A stretch of 64,000 nt of DNA, taken from Dryococelus australis (taxonomy: Eukaryota > Arthropoda > Insecta > Phasmatodea > Phasmatidae). This document shows, in pieces, positions 27,101 through 38,479 of this stretch; the first letter of the stretch is position 1, and every line of letters begins with the position of its first letter. The notes beneath the pieces were generated by a model. It made no database searches. It was given only the letters and a program-made list of their open reading frames with translations, and had not been told where the DNA came from. A program made the translations under genes and the position numbers. The stretch lies in the NCBI GenBank assembly GCA_029891345.1, contig CM056993.1, forward strand, positions 224,883,924 to 224,947,923, read 5' to 3'.

Positions 27101-29765
27101 ACCATGTCGTCACTGCCCCGCCCCTCACACACTACTAGCCCTTCCCCACCCACTGCACCTACAACATCCTCACTCCCCCTCAAGCCTAGCTTGCCTCAGC
27201 CATTCCACTGCACCTACCACATCCTCATTCCTTCTCATGGCTAGCTTCCCTCACCCCTCCCACGCACCTACCTCATTCTCACTCCCCCTTCATGCCAAGC
27301 TATCCATCCTCCTACTGCACTACCAAATTCCTCTCCCCCTCACACTACTCGCTACCTCCCACTGCACCTACCACATCCTCACTCCCCCCTCACACCTACA
27401 AGCCTGACCCCTCCACTACCACTACCACATCCTCACTCCTCCCTCACAACTGCCTCCTCACACTCCACTGCACCTACCACGTCCTCATCCCCCTCACACC
27501 TAGCTGCCTCACCCTCCCACTGCACCTACCACATCCTCATCCCTCTCATGCCTACGCCTCACCCTTCCACGCACCTACCACATCCCTACTCCTACCCTCA
27601 CTCCTAGCTCGCACACCCCTACTACACGTCTACTCTCCCCACCTAGATTGCCTCACCCCTTCCACTACACCTTCCACGATCTCTCTTCCCCCTCATGTCT
27701 AGCATTCCCTACCCAACCAACCCCAGCCAAAGTCATAAAATATTTTAAAATATCGCAAAAAATTGTTAACAATTTTTTTTAAATCAGAGCAAAATTACAT
27801 TATATGCTTACCCCACCATATTGGATGTCTGCTGTCTTAACCTAGACCATGGGTGTCCTATGATTTAAAAATATTTTTAACATTGTTTGCGAAATTTTAA
27901 AATATTTCATCCTTTGGGCTAGAGTTGGTTGGGTTTGGAATGGGTGAGGCGAGCTAGACTTGAGGGGGAGTGAGGACGTAGTAGGTGCAGTGGGAGGGGT
28001 GAGGCAAGTTAGGTGTCAGAGGGGAGTGAGGATGTGGTATGTGCAGTGGGAGAGGGGGTGAGGCGAGCTAGGTGTTAGTAGGGAGAGAGGACGTGATAGG
28101 ATCAATGGGAGAGGTAAGGCAAGCTAGGTGTGAGGTGAGTGAGGACATTGTAGGTGTATTGGGAGGGGCGTGGCGAGCTAGGTGTGAGGGGGAGTGATAT
28201 TGTGGTAGGTGCAGTGGGAGGGGTGTTGCGAACTAGGTGTGAGTGAGGAGTGAGATTGTGTTAGGTGCAGTGGGAAGGATGTGTCGAGCTAGGTGTGAGG
28301 GGGAGGGGGGAGTGAGATTGTGGTAGGTGCAGTGGGAGAGGTGTGGCGAGCTAGGTGTGAGGGGGAGTGGGGACATGGTAGGTGCAGTGTGTGGGGTAAG
28401 GCGAGCTAGGTGTGAGGGGGAAGTGAGAACATGGTAAGGTGCAGTGGGAAGGATGAGGCGAGCTAGGCGTGGCAGGAGAGTCAGGACATGGAAAGTGCAG
28501 TGGGAGGGATGAGGCGAGCTAGGCATGAGGGGGAGTGAGGACATGGTAGATACAGTAGAAGGGGTGAGTTGAGCTATGTGTGAGGGGGTAGTGAGGACGA
28601 GCTTGGTTCAGTGGGAAGGGTGAGTGAGGACATGGTTGGTGATTTGGGAGGGTGAGTTGAGCTAGTCGTAAAGGGGGAGTGAGGACGTATTAGGTACAGT
28701 AGGAAGGGTGAGCTATTCGTGCGGGGGAGTGAGGACTTGTTAGTTTATTGGGAGGTGTGAGGCGAGCTGGGTGTGAGGTTGAGTGAGGAGGTGGTAGGTG
28801 CAGTAGTAATGGGGTGGCAAGCTAGGTGTGAGGGGGAGTGAGTATGTAGGAGTTGCAGTAGGAGGGGTGAGGCGTGCTAGTTGTGAGGGGGAGTGAGGAA
28901 TTGGTAGGTGCACTAGAAAGTGTTGAGGCGAGCTAGGTGTGAGGGCTGAGTGAGGACGTGGTAGGTGCATTAGGAGGGATGCAGGAGGAACTAGGTGTTA
29001 GAGGAAAGTGAGGATGTGGTAGGTGCAGGGAGGGATGAGGCGAGCTTGTCGTGATAGGGGACTGAGAATGTGGTAGGTGCAGTGGGATGGGTGTGGTTAA
29101 CTAGGTGTGAGGGGGAGTGAGGATGTACTGGGTGCAGTGGAAGGGATGAGGCGAGCAAAGTGTGAGGGGGGAGTGACGACGTGGTAGGTTCAACTGAAAG
29201 GCAGAGGCGAGGTAGTCGTAAGGGGGGAGTGAGGACGTTGAAGGTGAAGTGGGAGGGGTGTGGTTGTAGCTAGGTGTGAGGGGGAGTGAGGATGTTGTAG
29301 GTGTAGTAGGAGGGGCGAGGCGAGCTAAAAGTGAGGGGAGTGGTGATGTGATAGGTTAAATTTGAGGTGTGCGGGGTATCTAAGTGTGATGGGATACTAA
29401 TGATGTGGTAGATGAAGTGGGAGTTGTGAGCCAAGCTATTTGTGAGGGGGATTGAGGTTGTTTGTTGGTGTAGTGTGAGGAGCGAGACGAGCTAGTTGAG
29501 AGGGGGGTGTGATGATGTGGCGGGTGCAGGGGAAGGGGTGAATCGAGCTAGGTGTGAAGGGGGAGTGAGTATTTGGTAGGTGTAGTGGGAGGAGTGACGG
29601 GATATTGGTATGATGAGGGGAGTTAGGACGTGTTGGGCACATGGGGGTTGTGATGCGAGCTATTCATGTGGGGAGGTGATGACGTGGTAGGTTCATTGGG
29701 TTGCCTAAGGCGAGCTAGGTGTAAGAGGGAGTGAGTATGTGTTGGGAGCAGGTAAGTTGGGAGCA
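24150..29765. mobile_element. Giant foldback structure built from a ~55 bp satellite
   Basis: From 24150 to about 27715 a CT-rich unit repeats on the plus strand: CTCACTCCCCCTCACACCTA, then GCTCGCC, CCTCCCACTGCACCTACCA. It has roughly sixty diverged copies of about 55 bp. From about 27936 to 29765 the reverse complement of the same unit repeats, roughly thirty copies (GGCGAGCTAGGTGTGAGGGG, then AGTGAGGA, GGTAGGTGCAGTGGGAGGGG). Between them lies a ~220 bp spacer whose edges are also inverted (CCAACCAACCCCAGCCAAAG versus CTTTGGGCTAGAGTTGGTTGG, then AAAATATTTTAAAAT on both sides). The whole is a very large imperfect palindrome, like the subrepeat arms of foldback elements. A small local inversion sits at about 24432-24465. 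Terminal repeats outside the arrays were not found. Open frames throughout are by-products. Confidence 0.8.
27716..27935. repeat. Foldback spacer carrying one unit of the 14-16 kb satellite
   Basis: The stretch near 27805-27860 reads TTACATTATATGCTTACC, then CCACCATATTGGATGTCTGC, then a CTTAACCTAGACCATGGG segment. That is the reverse complement order of the ~115 bp unit of the 14370-16798 element (GGTCAAGGT, GTCTGCAT, ATATGGTGG, GTAATATGCTTGC). It links the two foldback structures. Confidence 0.6.
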
Positions 29766-29911
29766 GGTAAGCCATGTGTAGTATGTAACGAGAATAAAGC
29801 TAACGATTAATTTTATCCACTCAAAACAACTATATACAAACTTACAACAAAATGCAAATAATGTATCAATGAATATGCCAAAAATCATTATGAGTTAAAA
29901 AAAAAGAGAAA

Positions 29912-29985
29912 GTGCTATGCGAATGTGGAAAATATATTAAAAATCTACAGCTCGACAGCCATGAAAAAATTAAATCACATAACAT
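29912..29985 (+). pseudogene. Short zinc-finger-like frame near the left end of copy A
   Basis: The frame reads CECGKYIKN, then a short loop and SHEKIKSH, giving a Cys-x-Cys...His-x4-His arrangement. It resembles the small C2H2-like fingers found in large DNA viruses and some Polintons. It is only about 25 residues long and unconfirmed. Confidence 0.3.
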
Positions 29986-30273
29986 CAATAGATATTATAG
30001 GTGCAATTCAAAAGAAGAATTATCCAACAAAAACATGCACAGTTTGTAATGAGAATAATCTAAACAATAATGTTCTTATAATAAATCTTGTAAGGATCAA
30101 CATACAACAATGTGTATAAATAGTTTTAGTGAATATCTTAAGTATCATCGTTTTAACATAAAATTAAATATAATGTCCGAATAATTTTAACATCTTTTCA
30201 ATGCTATTTTACTATATTTTTTTTGCATTTTTTATTTTGGAATTTTAAATGTTTTCCCTTTCAATAAACAAAT

Positions 30274-30435
30274 ATGGAGGCTTCGAAGATGTTGAGCGAA
30301 AAGACAGTGAGAGAGTTACGAATTATAGGTGGAAGATTTGAAATTAAATATTTGTAGAGGCTGCGAAAAGGTGATTTAATTACAGCTACTATACAATTTA
30401 CTATAAATCAGCAAAGAAAGAGAAAACTTTAAAAA
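30274..30435 (+). pseudogene. SAP-like DNA-binding segment, Polinton copy A
   Basis: From an ATG at 30274 the frame reads a MEASKML start, SEKTVRELRIIGGRFEIK, one stop, then RLRKGDLI. This follows a SAP-type helix-extension-helix pattern (Val-Arg-Glu-Leu...Leu-Arg-Lys-x-Asp-Leu-Ile). Such a small domain often precedes the polymerase in insect Polintons. One in-frame stop (TAG) splits it at about 30355. Confidence 0.5.
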
Positions 30436-30539
30436 CTTACTCTTTTCAAAATACACTATAAAATGTAGAAACGCTAAAAAATAATTTAAAATAATTTTCC
30501 CATTTTCTACTAAAGTTTTCATACAACCTAGGGATAAAA

Positions 30540-33500
30540 GTAAGCGGGCAACAGATTGGGCAACAACGAATTATTTTACAATTTCACCTTTATCTGATGC
30601 TGATATCAATAAATTATATAAACAAGATAAAAATGAATTGAAAGAAATATTTCCTTATTCTACTAATGTTTTCGCTAATAAACTAAATAAGGAAACCACT
30701 GAAGCTTACTTAGTTAATAAAAATTTTAAAAGTACGGTATCAACATATGACACTGAAAATTCTTTTAAGTACAATGTATTAATTTTTTTACTACAGTAAA
30801 AGAAAAAGGTATTTGAGAAAATACATGAACATCTTAACAAATTTAGAGGTTGATAACCACCATTAAATTATATATAAATTGAAGTAAGCAAGAAAATAAT
30901 CAAGTTGAATTATTTACATTTCAAACAACAAATTATAGAATATTGAATGATGGAGATATTAAAGGAATTTATAAATGCATAATACAAATAATTACAAATT
31001 TTTCTGAATTCCAAAAAAGAGGTTCGGGTGGACTTTAGATAGAATAATGGGGATGCAATTAGCAATAAATAAGTATAATACATTAAATGGATCATCATAT
31101 ATTGAACTTCCAAAGATAATAAAAATTAAGAAATATGCATAAATGTTACAAACAATGATACAAAATGCTTTCTTTGGGCTGTAAAATCTGCATTGTATCC
31201 AGTAGACAGCCATTCAGATAGAGTAGCAAAATATAAAAATGTCGGGCTTAGTATCGATATGGTAATAGATAAATTAGAATATCCGATTACAATTAATGAT
31301 ATACAAAAATTGAAAATCAAATTGACAAATCCATAATTGTATACTCTATTGAAGCTGAAGGTATGAAATGCATGGCATATCCATTAAAACTCACAAAAAA
31401 TAAAAAGGATAAACGTCGACATTTTCTTTATTTCAAAAATGATAAAAACTCGCATTACTGTTGGATTAAAGAAATATCGAAACTGATTTCAGCACAAAAA
31501 ACTAAACATATAGCAAAGTTTATATATGCGATATGTGACATTTATTATTTTATTCTCAAGAGAAATTAAGTAAACATAAAGAAGACTGCTCAAAAAATGA
31601 AGTGGTAGAATTTTAATTATCTTCGAAAGGAGAGCAAATCATTTTCAAAAATTATAAACATTCACTGAAGGTTCCATTCACAACACATGCAGATTTCGAA
31701 TACATTGTAAATAAAATATCAACAACTAAACCAAATCCAAAAGAAACATCAATTTAAACTAATTAAAAAAATCCTGTATTAACAGAATATGATACCGCCT
31801 TTACAAGGTAGTACTCAAAGAAAGATACAATCTTAGTGATGATGAAAAAGATAACATTTATTTAAGGTTAAATGATGAATCCTATACAATGAAATATAAA
31901 TCAAATGAATCATACGGCTTTTGTTATTATATTGTATCTGGTTATGGTATTATAAGCCACCAGTTGTATATCGAGGTCAAAATGGACATAACATCTTTAT
32001 ACAAGCAATAAAAAGGGAAGTAGAAGAAATTGGTGAAATATATTCACAAATTGAGCCAAGGCATCCACTAACAACATAAGAAAACTACTATCTATTAAAA
32101 CAAAAAAATTTACTGTATGTGAGTGTGAATATACGAAGGACAATAGAAGAAGTGCGTCATCATGATCACATACGTGGAAAATTCCTTAATCCCGTATGTA
32201 ATGATTGTAATCTAAAATTAAAATTACCAAATTTTGTACCAATTTATTTTCATAATTTAGCTAGATATGATGCTCATTCCTTTATTAGTTAGGATATAAT
32301 GAATAAAATATTGATTTAATAGTAAATAATGAAGAAAAACGTATAAATTTTGGGAAAACACAGAACATTTAAAAATTACATTTATAAACACATTCAAATT
32401 TATGGCTAGTAATTTAAATAAATTATTATCTAATTTAAGTAAAGATCAAATGAAACACACACACACACATTTTCCAGAAGATAAATTTGATTTAGTTATT
32501 TAAAAAAAGGCGCTTACCCATATGATTATATGGATAGTTAAAGAAATTGGATGAAAATGAACTACCACCAAAATGTGAATTTTACAATAAGTTAAATGAA
32601 TTTGCTATAACTGACAATGATTATGAACATGCAAAATGTGTATGGAATCAATTTAATATTAAAAATCTTGGTAAAAACCATGACTTATATTTGAAAAATG
32701 ATGTATTATTGTTACAGATATATTCGAAAATTTTAGAAACACATGTATAAATTCATATGATTTAGATCCAACATGGCATTTTACAGTACCAGGTTTATGA
32801 TGGGAAGTAATGTTAAAAAAGACTAAACAACCACTAGATTTATTACAAAACCATCACATTATTTTAATGATTGAAATAGGAATTAGAGGTGGAATATTAC
32901 AATGGTGTAAGCGATATGTGAAAACTAATAACAAATATTTAGAAGATCTTAACTCTAATCGAGAATCAAATTATTTAGCATATCTCGATGCAACTAATTT
33001 ATATTGTTGGGCAATGTCTCAATATGTGCCATTTGAAGGTTTCGATTTGATTTACTATACATTATATAATTTAGATTGCTGGAGTGAAAAAATATGAAAT
33101 TTAAAATATGATACACAACATGGTTATATATTAGAGTTTGATTTAGAGTATCCACAAGAACTAAATAATTTACATAAAGATCTTCCATTTTGCCCAGAAA
33201 ATAAGGTAGCTCCAAAGACAAATCTATCTAAATTATTAACAACTTAAGGTAACAAACAAAAGCATTTAATTCGCTATCGCAACTTGAAACAGTGTCTAAA
33301 TAATATATTAAACTCATTAAAATACATAGAATATTGATATTTGATAAGTCTGATTGGTTGGAGAAATATACTGATTTGAATACAGAGATGAGAACTAATG
33401 AAAAAATAATTTCGATAAACATATTTATAAGCTCCTGAATAATTCTGTGTTTGACAAAACTATGGAAAATATAAGAAACTGAGTAGATATACGATTAATA

Positions 33501-33734
33501 TCAGATGCAGAAAAATGTGAAAAATTGATATGAAAACAAAATTTCAGAAGAAGTACTATATTTAATGAGAATCTTGCAACTCTACATATGAATACAACTG
33601 TAAAACTTAATAAGCCTATCTATGTGGGTATGTCTATTTTAATTATATCAAAAGAATTGGTGTATGATTTCCATTATAAAGTGATGAAACCAAAATATGA
33701 TGCTAAGAATGAACTACACCATCAACATACTGAT

Positions 33735-33816
<82 letters not shown>

Positions 33817-34275
33817 ATATAACATTAAAACAGAAAAATTTTAATGGAGACATGAAGTCGATGTTAGATAAATTTGATACAAGTGATTATCCAATCAACA
33901 GTATCTATAACATGCCAAAAATAAATAAGAAAGTTATAGGTAATATAAAAGACGAATGTAATGGAGAAATAATTAAAGAATTTGTTGGTTTATAAGCAAA
34001 AATGTATGCATGTAGAGTTGGTGATAAAGAAAACAAAAAATATATCTAAATGTGTGAAAAAATGTGTTGTTAATAAGAGAATTACATTCGAGGACTATAA
34101 CAATTATTTGGTTGATAAAAAAATTCAATATAGCATAATGAATTTGAAAAGAATTGAGAAACACAAAATATATACAGCACAAGTTAATAAAATCACATTA
34201 AGTCATTGTGTTAACAAGAGAAGCGTACTAGAAAAGAAAATAGATACTTTGCCACATGAATATCATAATTTATAA
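30540..34275 (+). pseudogene. polB: Protein-primed family B DNA polymerase, Polinton copy A
   Basis: The replicative polymerase of Polintons, which replicates the linear element from a protein primer. Order along the strand: a Polinton-type N-terminal part with QKRGSGWTLDRI (~31015); AKYKNVGLSIDMVIDK (~31225-31275); HADFEYI, exonuclease motif I region (~31690); a zinc-finger-like RHHDHIRGKF and CNDCN part (~32155-32210); FHNLARYDAHSFI, Exo II (~32247); DLYLKNDVLLL, Exo III (~32680); YLDATNLYCWAMSQ, polymerase motif A (~32980); a motif B-like segment with KTMENI (~33452); and motif C, destroyed by a TA microsatellite at 33738. The C-terminal tail continues to 34275. It has more than ten stops and frame changes. 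Its length of about 1,200 codons is normal for the family. Confidence 0.88.
33738..33813. repeat. (TA)n microsatellite inside the polymerase motif C
   Basis: About 38 TA units begin right after codons reading His-Thr-Asp, where polymerase B motif C (Thr-Asp-x-Asp) is expected. The downstream coding homology resumes within about 35 bases after the tract. Confidence 0.9.
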
Positions 34276-34439
34276 TTTTTTTTTATTCTCCACTACTGGT
34301 GAAACACCACTAGGAAAATTTTCATACTTTTATTAATGAGATGTGCGATGAGTAAGAATAGTATTTAAAATCGTACAATGAATTTGGTGTCAGTGAATGA
34401 CTGACACTTAGTGGTTTACAAAAATTATTCATCACAACA

Positions 34440-34996
34440 TTTTCTGAAAGAAAAGTTTTATATTTTAAACTTTTTTAATCTCCAAAACAATGATGATATC
34501 GGCTCCGTCAAAATCAATCAGTTTACAATTTTCGTATCTAATTTCTAAGGCAATATAATTAAAATGTTTAATATTTATTCTATAAAAAATTGGATATGAA
34601 GGCTCATAGCTAATGTAATCTCAAATACCGAACATAGTTTTTGGTGGAAAAGTAGCAATTATATCAGTTTCCAAATGAATAGATTCATCATATTTTATGA
34701 ACATGCCATATGCCAAGTTACAATGGATTAAAATTAGGCAATTTAGTGAGTACAAAAATTCTATCTTTTTCAATAGTCATATTCCTTTCAAAGCCAAGAA
34801 TATCAGATAAGAGATCATCAAGTTTAATACCAATCTTAGTTTTGATAGATATTCTATTTTTCAGATTGTCTGTTGTCAATTTGATGTTATTTTTAGAAAA
34901 TAGATCAATTGAATTTATAGCTTCTTTTAAAGATTCATCATCTTATTAGCCTTTGGGAATGGTTACAACTTCATTTTTGTCAACAACAGCACTCAT
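34440..34996 (-). pseudogene. Penton-like (minor capsid) Polinton protein, copy A
   Basis: Read from an ATG at 34996 down. A Polinton virion-type protein: LKNRISIKTKIGIKLDDLL, then LSDILGFERNM in the N-terminal half. Near the end, beta-rich segments include LIDFDGADIIIVLEIKK at about 34470-34520. The Leu-Gly-Phe block and the final Asp-Phe-x-Gly...Ile block recur in the copy B gene family at 58340-58910 only in part, but both follow the layout of the small conserved capsid gene of insect Polintons. Assignment as penton/minor capsid (single jelly roll) is an inference. It has several stops, and the middle of the protein is shortened. Confidence 0.55.
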
Positions 34997-35199
34997 TTTT
35001 TTCAATCTTAGTTAGAGAATTATTGTCTATATTTAGTGTTAAAAATGTTATATGAAATCTGACTCATGCTATCGATTTATATTTATGAATTCAATATGAC
35101 TGAAGTTTCTTCTTCAGTGTAGAACTATTGTTTGTTATGGTGAAAACATTATTATCCATTTATTATAAAAAATATTCAATTAAACGAACAAGTGGCAGT

Positions 35200-35829
35200 C
35201 ACAGTAGTCTAAGCTGTGCAAAGTTGATTGGGGTGTTGGTGTTTTAATATCTAAAGAATCTTCTAAGAATAAAAAATGGCGAACTTTTGCCTGTGGTGAT
35301 TTTAGAGGTATGATAGTTGGTCCTAGTAACAGTAGAAAACAAATTTGATGATAAATTTTTATTTGTAATATATGGTAGTAAAATTTTAGTATATTACTTG
35401 TTTGAATCAACCAAAATATATTCAATTACAGGATGATTTTGAAGTAATATCCAAAAAATTTAATGAAAAAAGGCTTATTTTTAAGTAGTAAAGGTGAAAT
35501 GATTTCATTAGACTATTGTGAAAATAAATCTCCCTTTATTTTTGATTATAGGATATTAGATTAGTAAGATTTCATAAGGGAGTGTTATACAAGAGAATGA
35601 CACAAAAATATTGATGTTTTCTATTTGGCTCAGACTTATTTTGGAGTGCCTAAACAATTGGTAAGAGACAATATACATTTTTAGACAAGGCGACACTAAT
35701 TTAAAGCATATCCTTAATGATTTTGTTGGTGGAGATATGCCTTATGAAAAATTTAAAGAGATTTGTGTTAAATGCTGCGACGGAGATGGTGGTTTTATTA
35801 CAGTGGAAATAAATAAAACAAATGAATAA
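35200..35829 (+). pseudogene. Genome-packaging ATPase (FtsK/HerA-type), Polinton copy A
   Basis: The motor that packages DNA into the capsid in Polinton-like and NCLDV-type viruses. The P-loop region GDFRGMIVGPSNSRKQ is at 35296-35343; the Gly before Lys and the Thr after it are both lost. Segments follow that resemble the middle of the enzyme (LNQPKYIQLQDDFEVISKKF, ~35405). KSPFIFDY, the Walker B area, is at about 35525. The C-terminal part contains FRQGDTNLKHILNDFVGGDM and PYEKFKEICVKC (~35680-35775). At least four frame breaks. It ends just 60 bases before the metalloproteinase ATG. Confidence 0.75.
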
Positions 35830-35888
35830 TGGATAGTACACAAATAAAATTAGAGAGTTTATTATATTTTAAAACTTTTTGTAAATAA

Positions 35889-37320
35889 ATGAAGACTTAT
35901 ATAATTATTCTGGCTGTTACAAATATAATTTTTGCAGTATCCAAAAAAGAGAATCAGACGAAATGTGTTACAAAATTTTTCAAATAAACATGGCTATCTA
36001 GATGGTGATTCAAATTGGCTTTCAAAAATTGATGCTGAAAAGTTCGAAGGTTCTTTAAGTGTTAAAGAATATCATAACCTCTCTTCATTTGATAGTAAAG
36101 TCAATGAAGAAACACTTAATTTAATCAACAAGCCAAGATGTAGTGTTAGAGATGAGATAATTGTCGACCTTTCATCAGCAGCAGAATGGGCTAAAAACTC
36201 ATTGAAACGGAATTTCGCATATACAATAAATCAATTACAAATGTAGCAAAATGGTCTTTTAACATTTGACAAAAACATACAACTTTGAAATTTGTTGATA
36301 TTATGAATTCTCCAAATATAACTATCATACAAACAAAGCCTACATAATAATCATATGATGTGTGGCGTTTGTCCTTATACACTATATCCATTTGGTAGTG
36401 CACTGGCTCATGCATATTTTTCAAATAAACAAAATTGCCTCATATAAATTCACATCAATAAGCAGGAATATTGGTATTTTCATGATAAAACACTCCTGAA
36501 AATAGAATTAATTTACTAGCAGTTATGATCCACGAAATTGGACATGCATTAGGTCTTCAACATACAAATGATAAAGATGCAATAATGTACCCAACTCTCA
36601 ACAATGATTTGGTTGATTTGCAACCAAATGATATTCAAAATATTCAAAACTTTTAAGTACCACCAGTACGAAATATTGTTAAAGAAAAATAACCAAGTGA
36701 TTTATGCAAAGATGATTATATAAAAACATTTTTAATAATTGATGGTGAATTGTATATTGTTTACAATTAAAAATGTTTGAACAAAATGTTTGGGGGACAA
36801 GAAAATAATCAATAGGCCATTTGCGATAAGAAATTGGTTTCGTTTTCTACCGACCAATTTCAATATTTTTTTTTATATTCCGAAAACCATCGGGTGAGCT
36901 AGTCCTGTTTGTTTACGGAAAAAATGTATATGGTTGATTAACCTAGTTATAATATTATTGGTGGTTATCCAAAAAAAAAATTTCATTTGGATTAGGCGAT
37001 GTATATAAAATAAATGCTGTTTTTTAATTCATATACAAGGAAAACTTTTTTTTTAATGAAAAGTTGTATTATGCTGAAATAGATTGATGTCATTTCCAGA
37101 TAAAAGAAGCATGGCCCAACTAGCAACAAATTTCCTAATTTACCAAATATGATAGACTAAGCTTTTAGATATACAAATGGTTTACTGTTTTTTTTTTTTT
37201 TACTAATGAAACTTTCATGGAATATAATGAATTTACAAAAAATTGACAAGAGCTGCAAAAATAGCATTTTACTGTTTGGTATAAAGTGCGAATCCTATAA
37301 AGAAAATATAAATATAATTA
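35889..37320 (+). pseudogene. Matrix metalloproteinase (cargo gene), full length, intronless
   Basis: A secreted zinc protease of the matrixin family. From an ATG at 35889 there is a signal peptide (MKTYIIILAVTNIIFAVS). The prodomain follows in the next frame, with a peptidoglycan-binding-like GYLDGDSNWL and the cysteine switch NKPRCSVRDE at about 36127-36156. The catalytic domain includes GSALAHAYFSNK (~36395-36430). The zinc site HEIGHALGLQH (36531-36563) has all three His and the Glu intact, followed by a Met-turn-like AIMYP (~36580). A hinge leads to a hemopexin domain from about 36690 (SDLCKDD..) through SGELVLFV (~36890), IIGGYP (~36955) and GLGDVYKINAV (~36990), to the closing Cys near 37290. 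No introns are visible. It has multiple stops and frameshifts. Host MMP genes have many introns, so this copy travelled as a viral-type cargo gene. It lies between the ATPase and BRO. Confidence 0.82.
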
Positions 37321-37585
37321 AATATATAGGCAATTATATAGAAAATTAACTCTTTAAGAGCTATATAATTATAGAAAAAATATAAATTTTTATGAAAAAA
37401 TAGGTGTGAACGTACATTCACCCCTTTAAATACGCAAACACACACAGTATTTACCAATGAATTTGGTCCATATTTTATAAAATTATTGTCTTCATTTTTT
37501 TTCATTTTCTTCATAAAAAAGAATTCATATAAAAACACTTACTACAACTCAGCAATTTCACTTGCGCATAGTTTCGTAAATAAAA

Positions 37586-38475
37586 ATGGAGTCAATTCTG
37601 GATATATATAACATGAAACTTATTTGCAATGGTAAACGAGTTTCTATGATTATTGACGAGGAAAATAATCCTTGGTTTTGTGACAAAAATATTGCTGAAA
37701 TGTTATAACACCAAAATATAAAAGATATCCTTTATAAAAAATTTCTCTAAAATATAGATATTTTCTTTCAAAAATAGGTAATATGCAAAACTTATACTAC
37801 CTCTCTTATAACGAAGGCAAAGCAGTTTATATTAGTGAGTCTGGTTTATATGAACTTATTTTTAGTTCTCATTGTGAAATTACTAAAGTTTTTAAAATAT
37901 GGATATTTGAAAATGTTATTCCATCAATTAGAAAATGTGCGAATATAAGCTTCAAAACGACATAGCGCAATTATTCAAAGGTCAAATAAAACACATTTAA
38001 AAATGAACGAAATTAAAGTTAATCTTTTAAAAAATATAAATAAAATTAAAGATAACCACATTGAAAAATTAAAATTAATAAATAAAATTAAAGATGGTAA
38101 TATCGAAAATTTAACACAAACCATTCATAGAGGTATAGATAGAATAAATTGCATAAATGAGGTTTATAGAGAAATGGCTCCTCATGTTGTAACACAAACA
38201 CAAAAAAAAAAATTTAATCCAAATTTTATTCTTCTAAAATTATTTGAAAATGATTTTGAATTTAATTATTATGTTATTCGAACTCAATGAAAATGTGTTC
38301 AAAGACAATTGTATATGATTCAAGATAGGCAACCAAATTGTGAAGAATTAGGAGATTTGAATATATTCCAAATTCTCTAAATTGATATCAAGGAATGAAG
38401 GAAACTATTAATGGCAACCTTGAATTTTTCTACAACAATTTTAACATTGTTCGAAATAATTATACTGAACAACAA
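37586..38475 (+). pseudogene. bro: BRO family protein (Bro-N domain), cargo gene
   Basis: Baculovirus repeated ORF family, DNA-binding proteins common in large insect DNA viruses and rare elsewhere in animal genomes. From the ATG at 37586: NPWFCDKNIAEML matches the Bro-N start (Trp-Phe-x-x-x-x-Ile-Ala), broken by a stop. The second half of Bro-N lies in another frame at 37783-37965: AVYISESGLYELIFSS, then KVFKIWIFENVIPSIRK, the hallmark end of the domain. A coiled linker (38003-38150) has repeats of KINKIKDN type. The C-terminal part (NPNFILLKLFENDF, YYVIRTQ, ~38215-38288) resembles BRO C-terminal domains. It has several stops. Confidence 0.82.
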
Positions 38476-38479
38476 TTAA

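Noticed and set aside
24094..29642. Many Pro/Ser/His/Thr-rich open frames on both strands
   Set aside because: By-products of the 55 bp satellite; they follow its period and have no independent coding evidence.
24150..29765. Repeat arrays considered as CRISPR
   Set aside because: No constant repeats with unique spacers and no cas genes; the units are contiguous diverged satellites in a eukaryotic genome.
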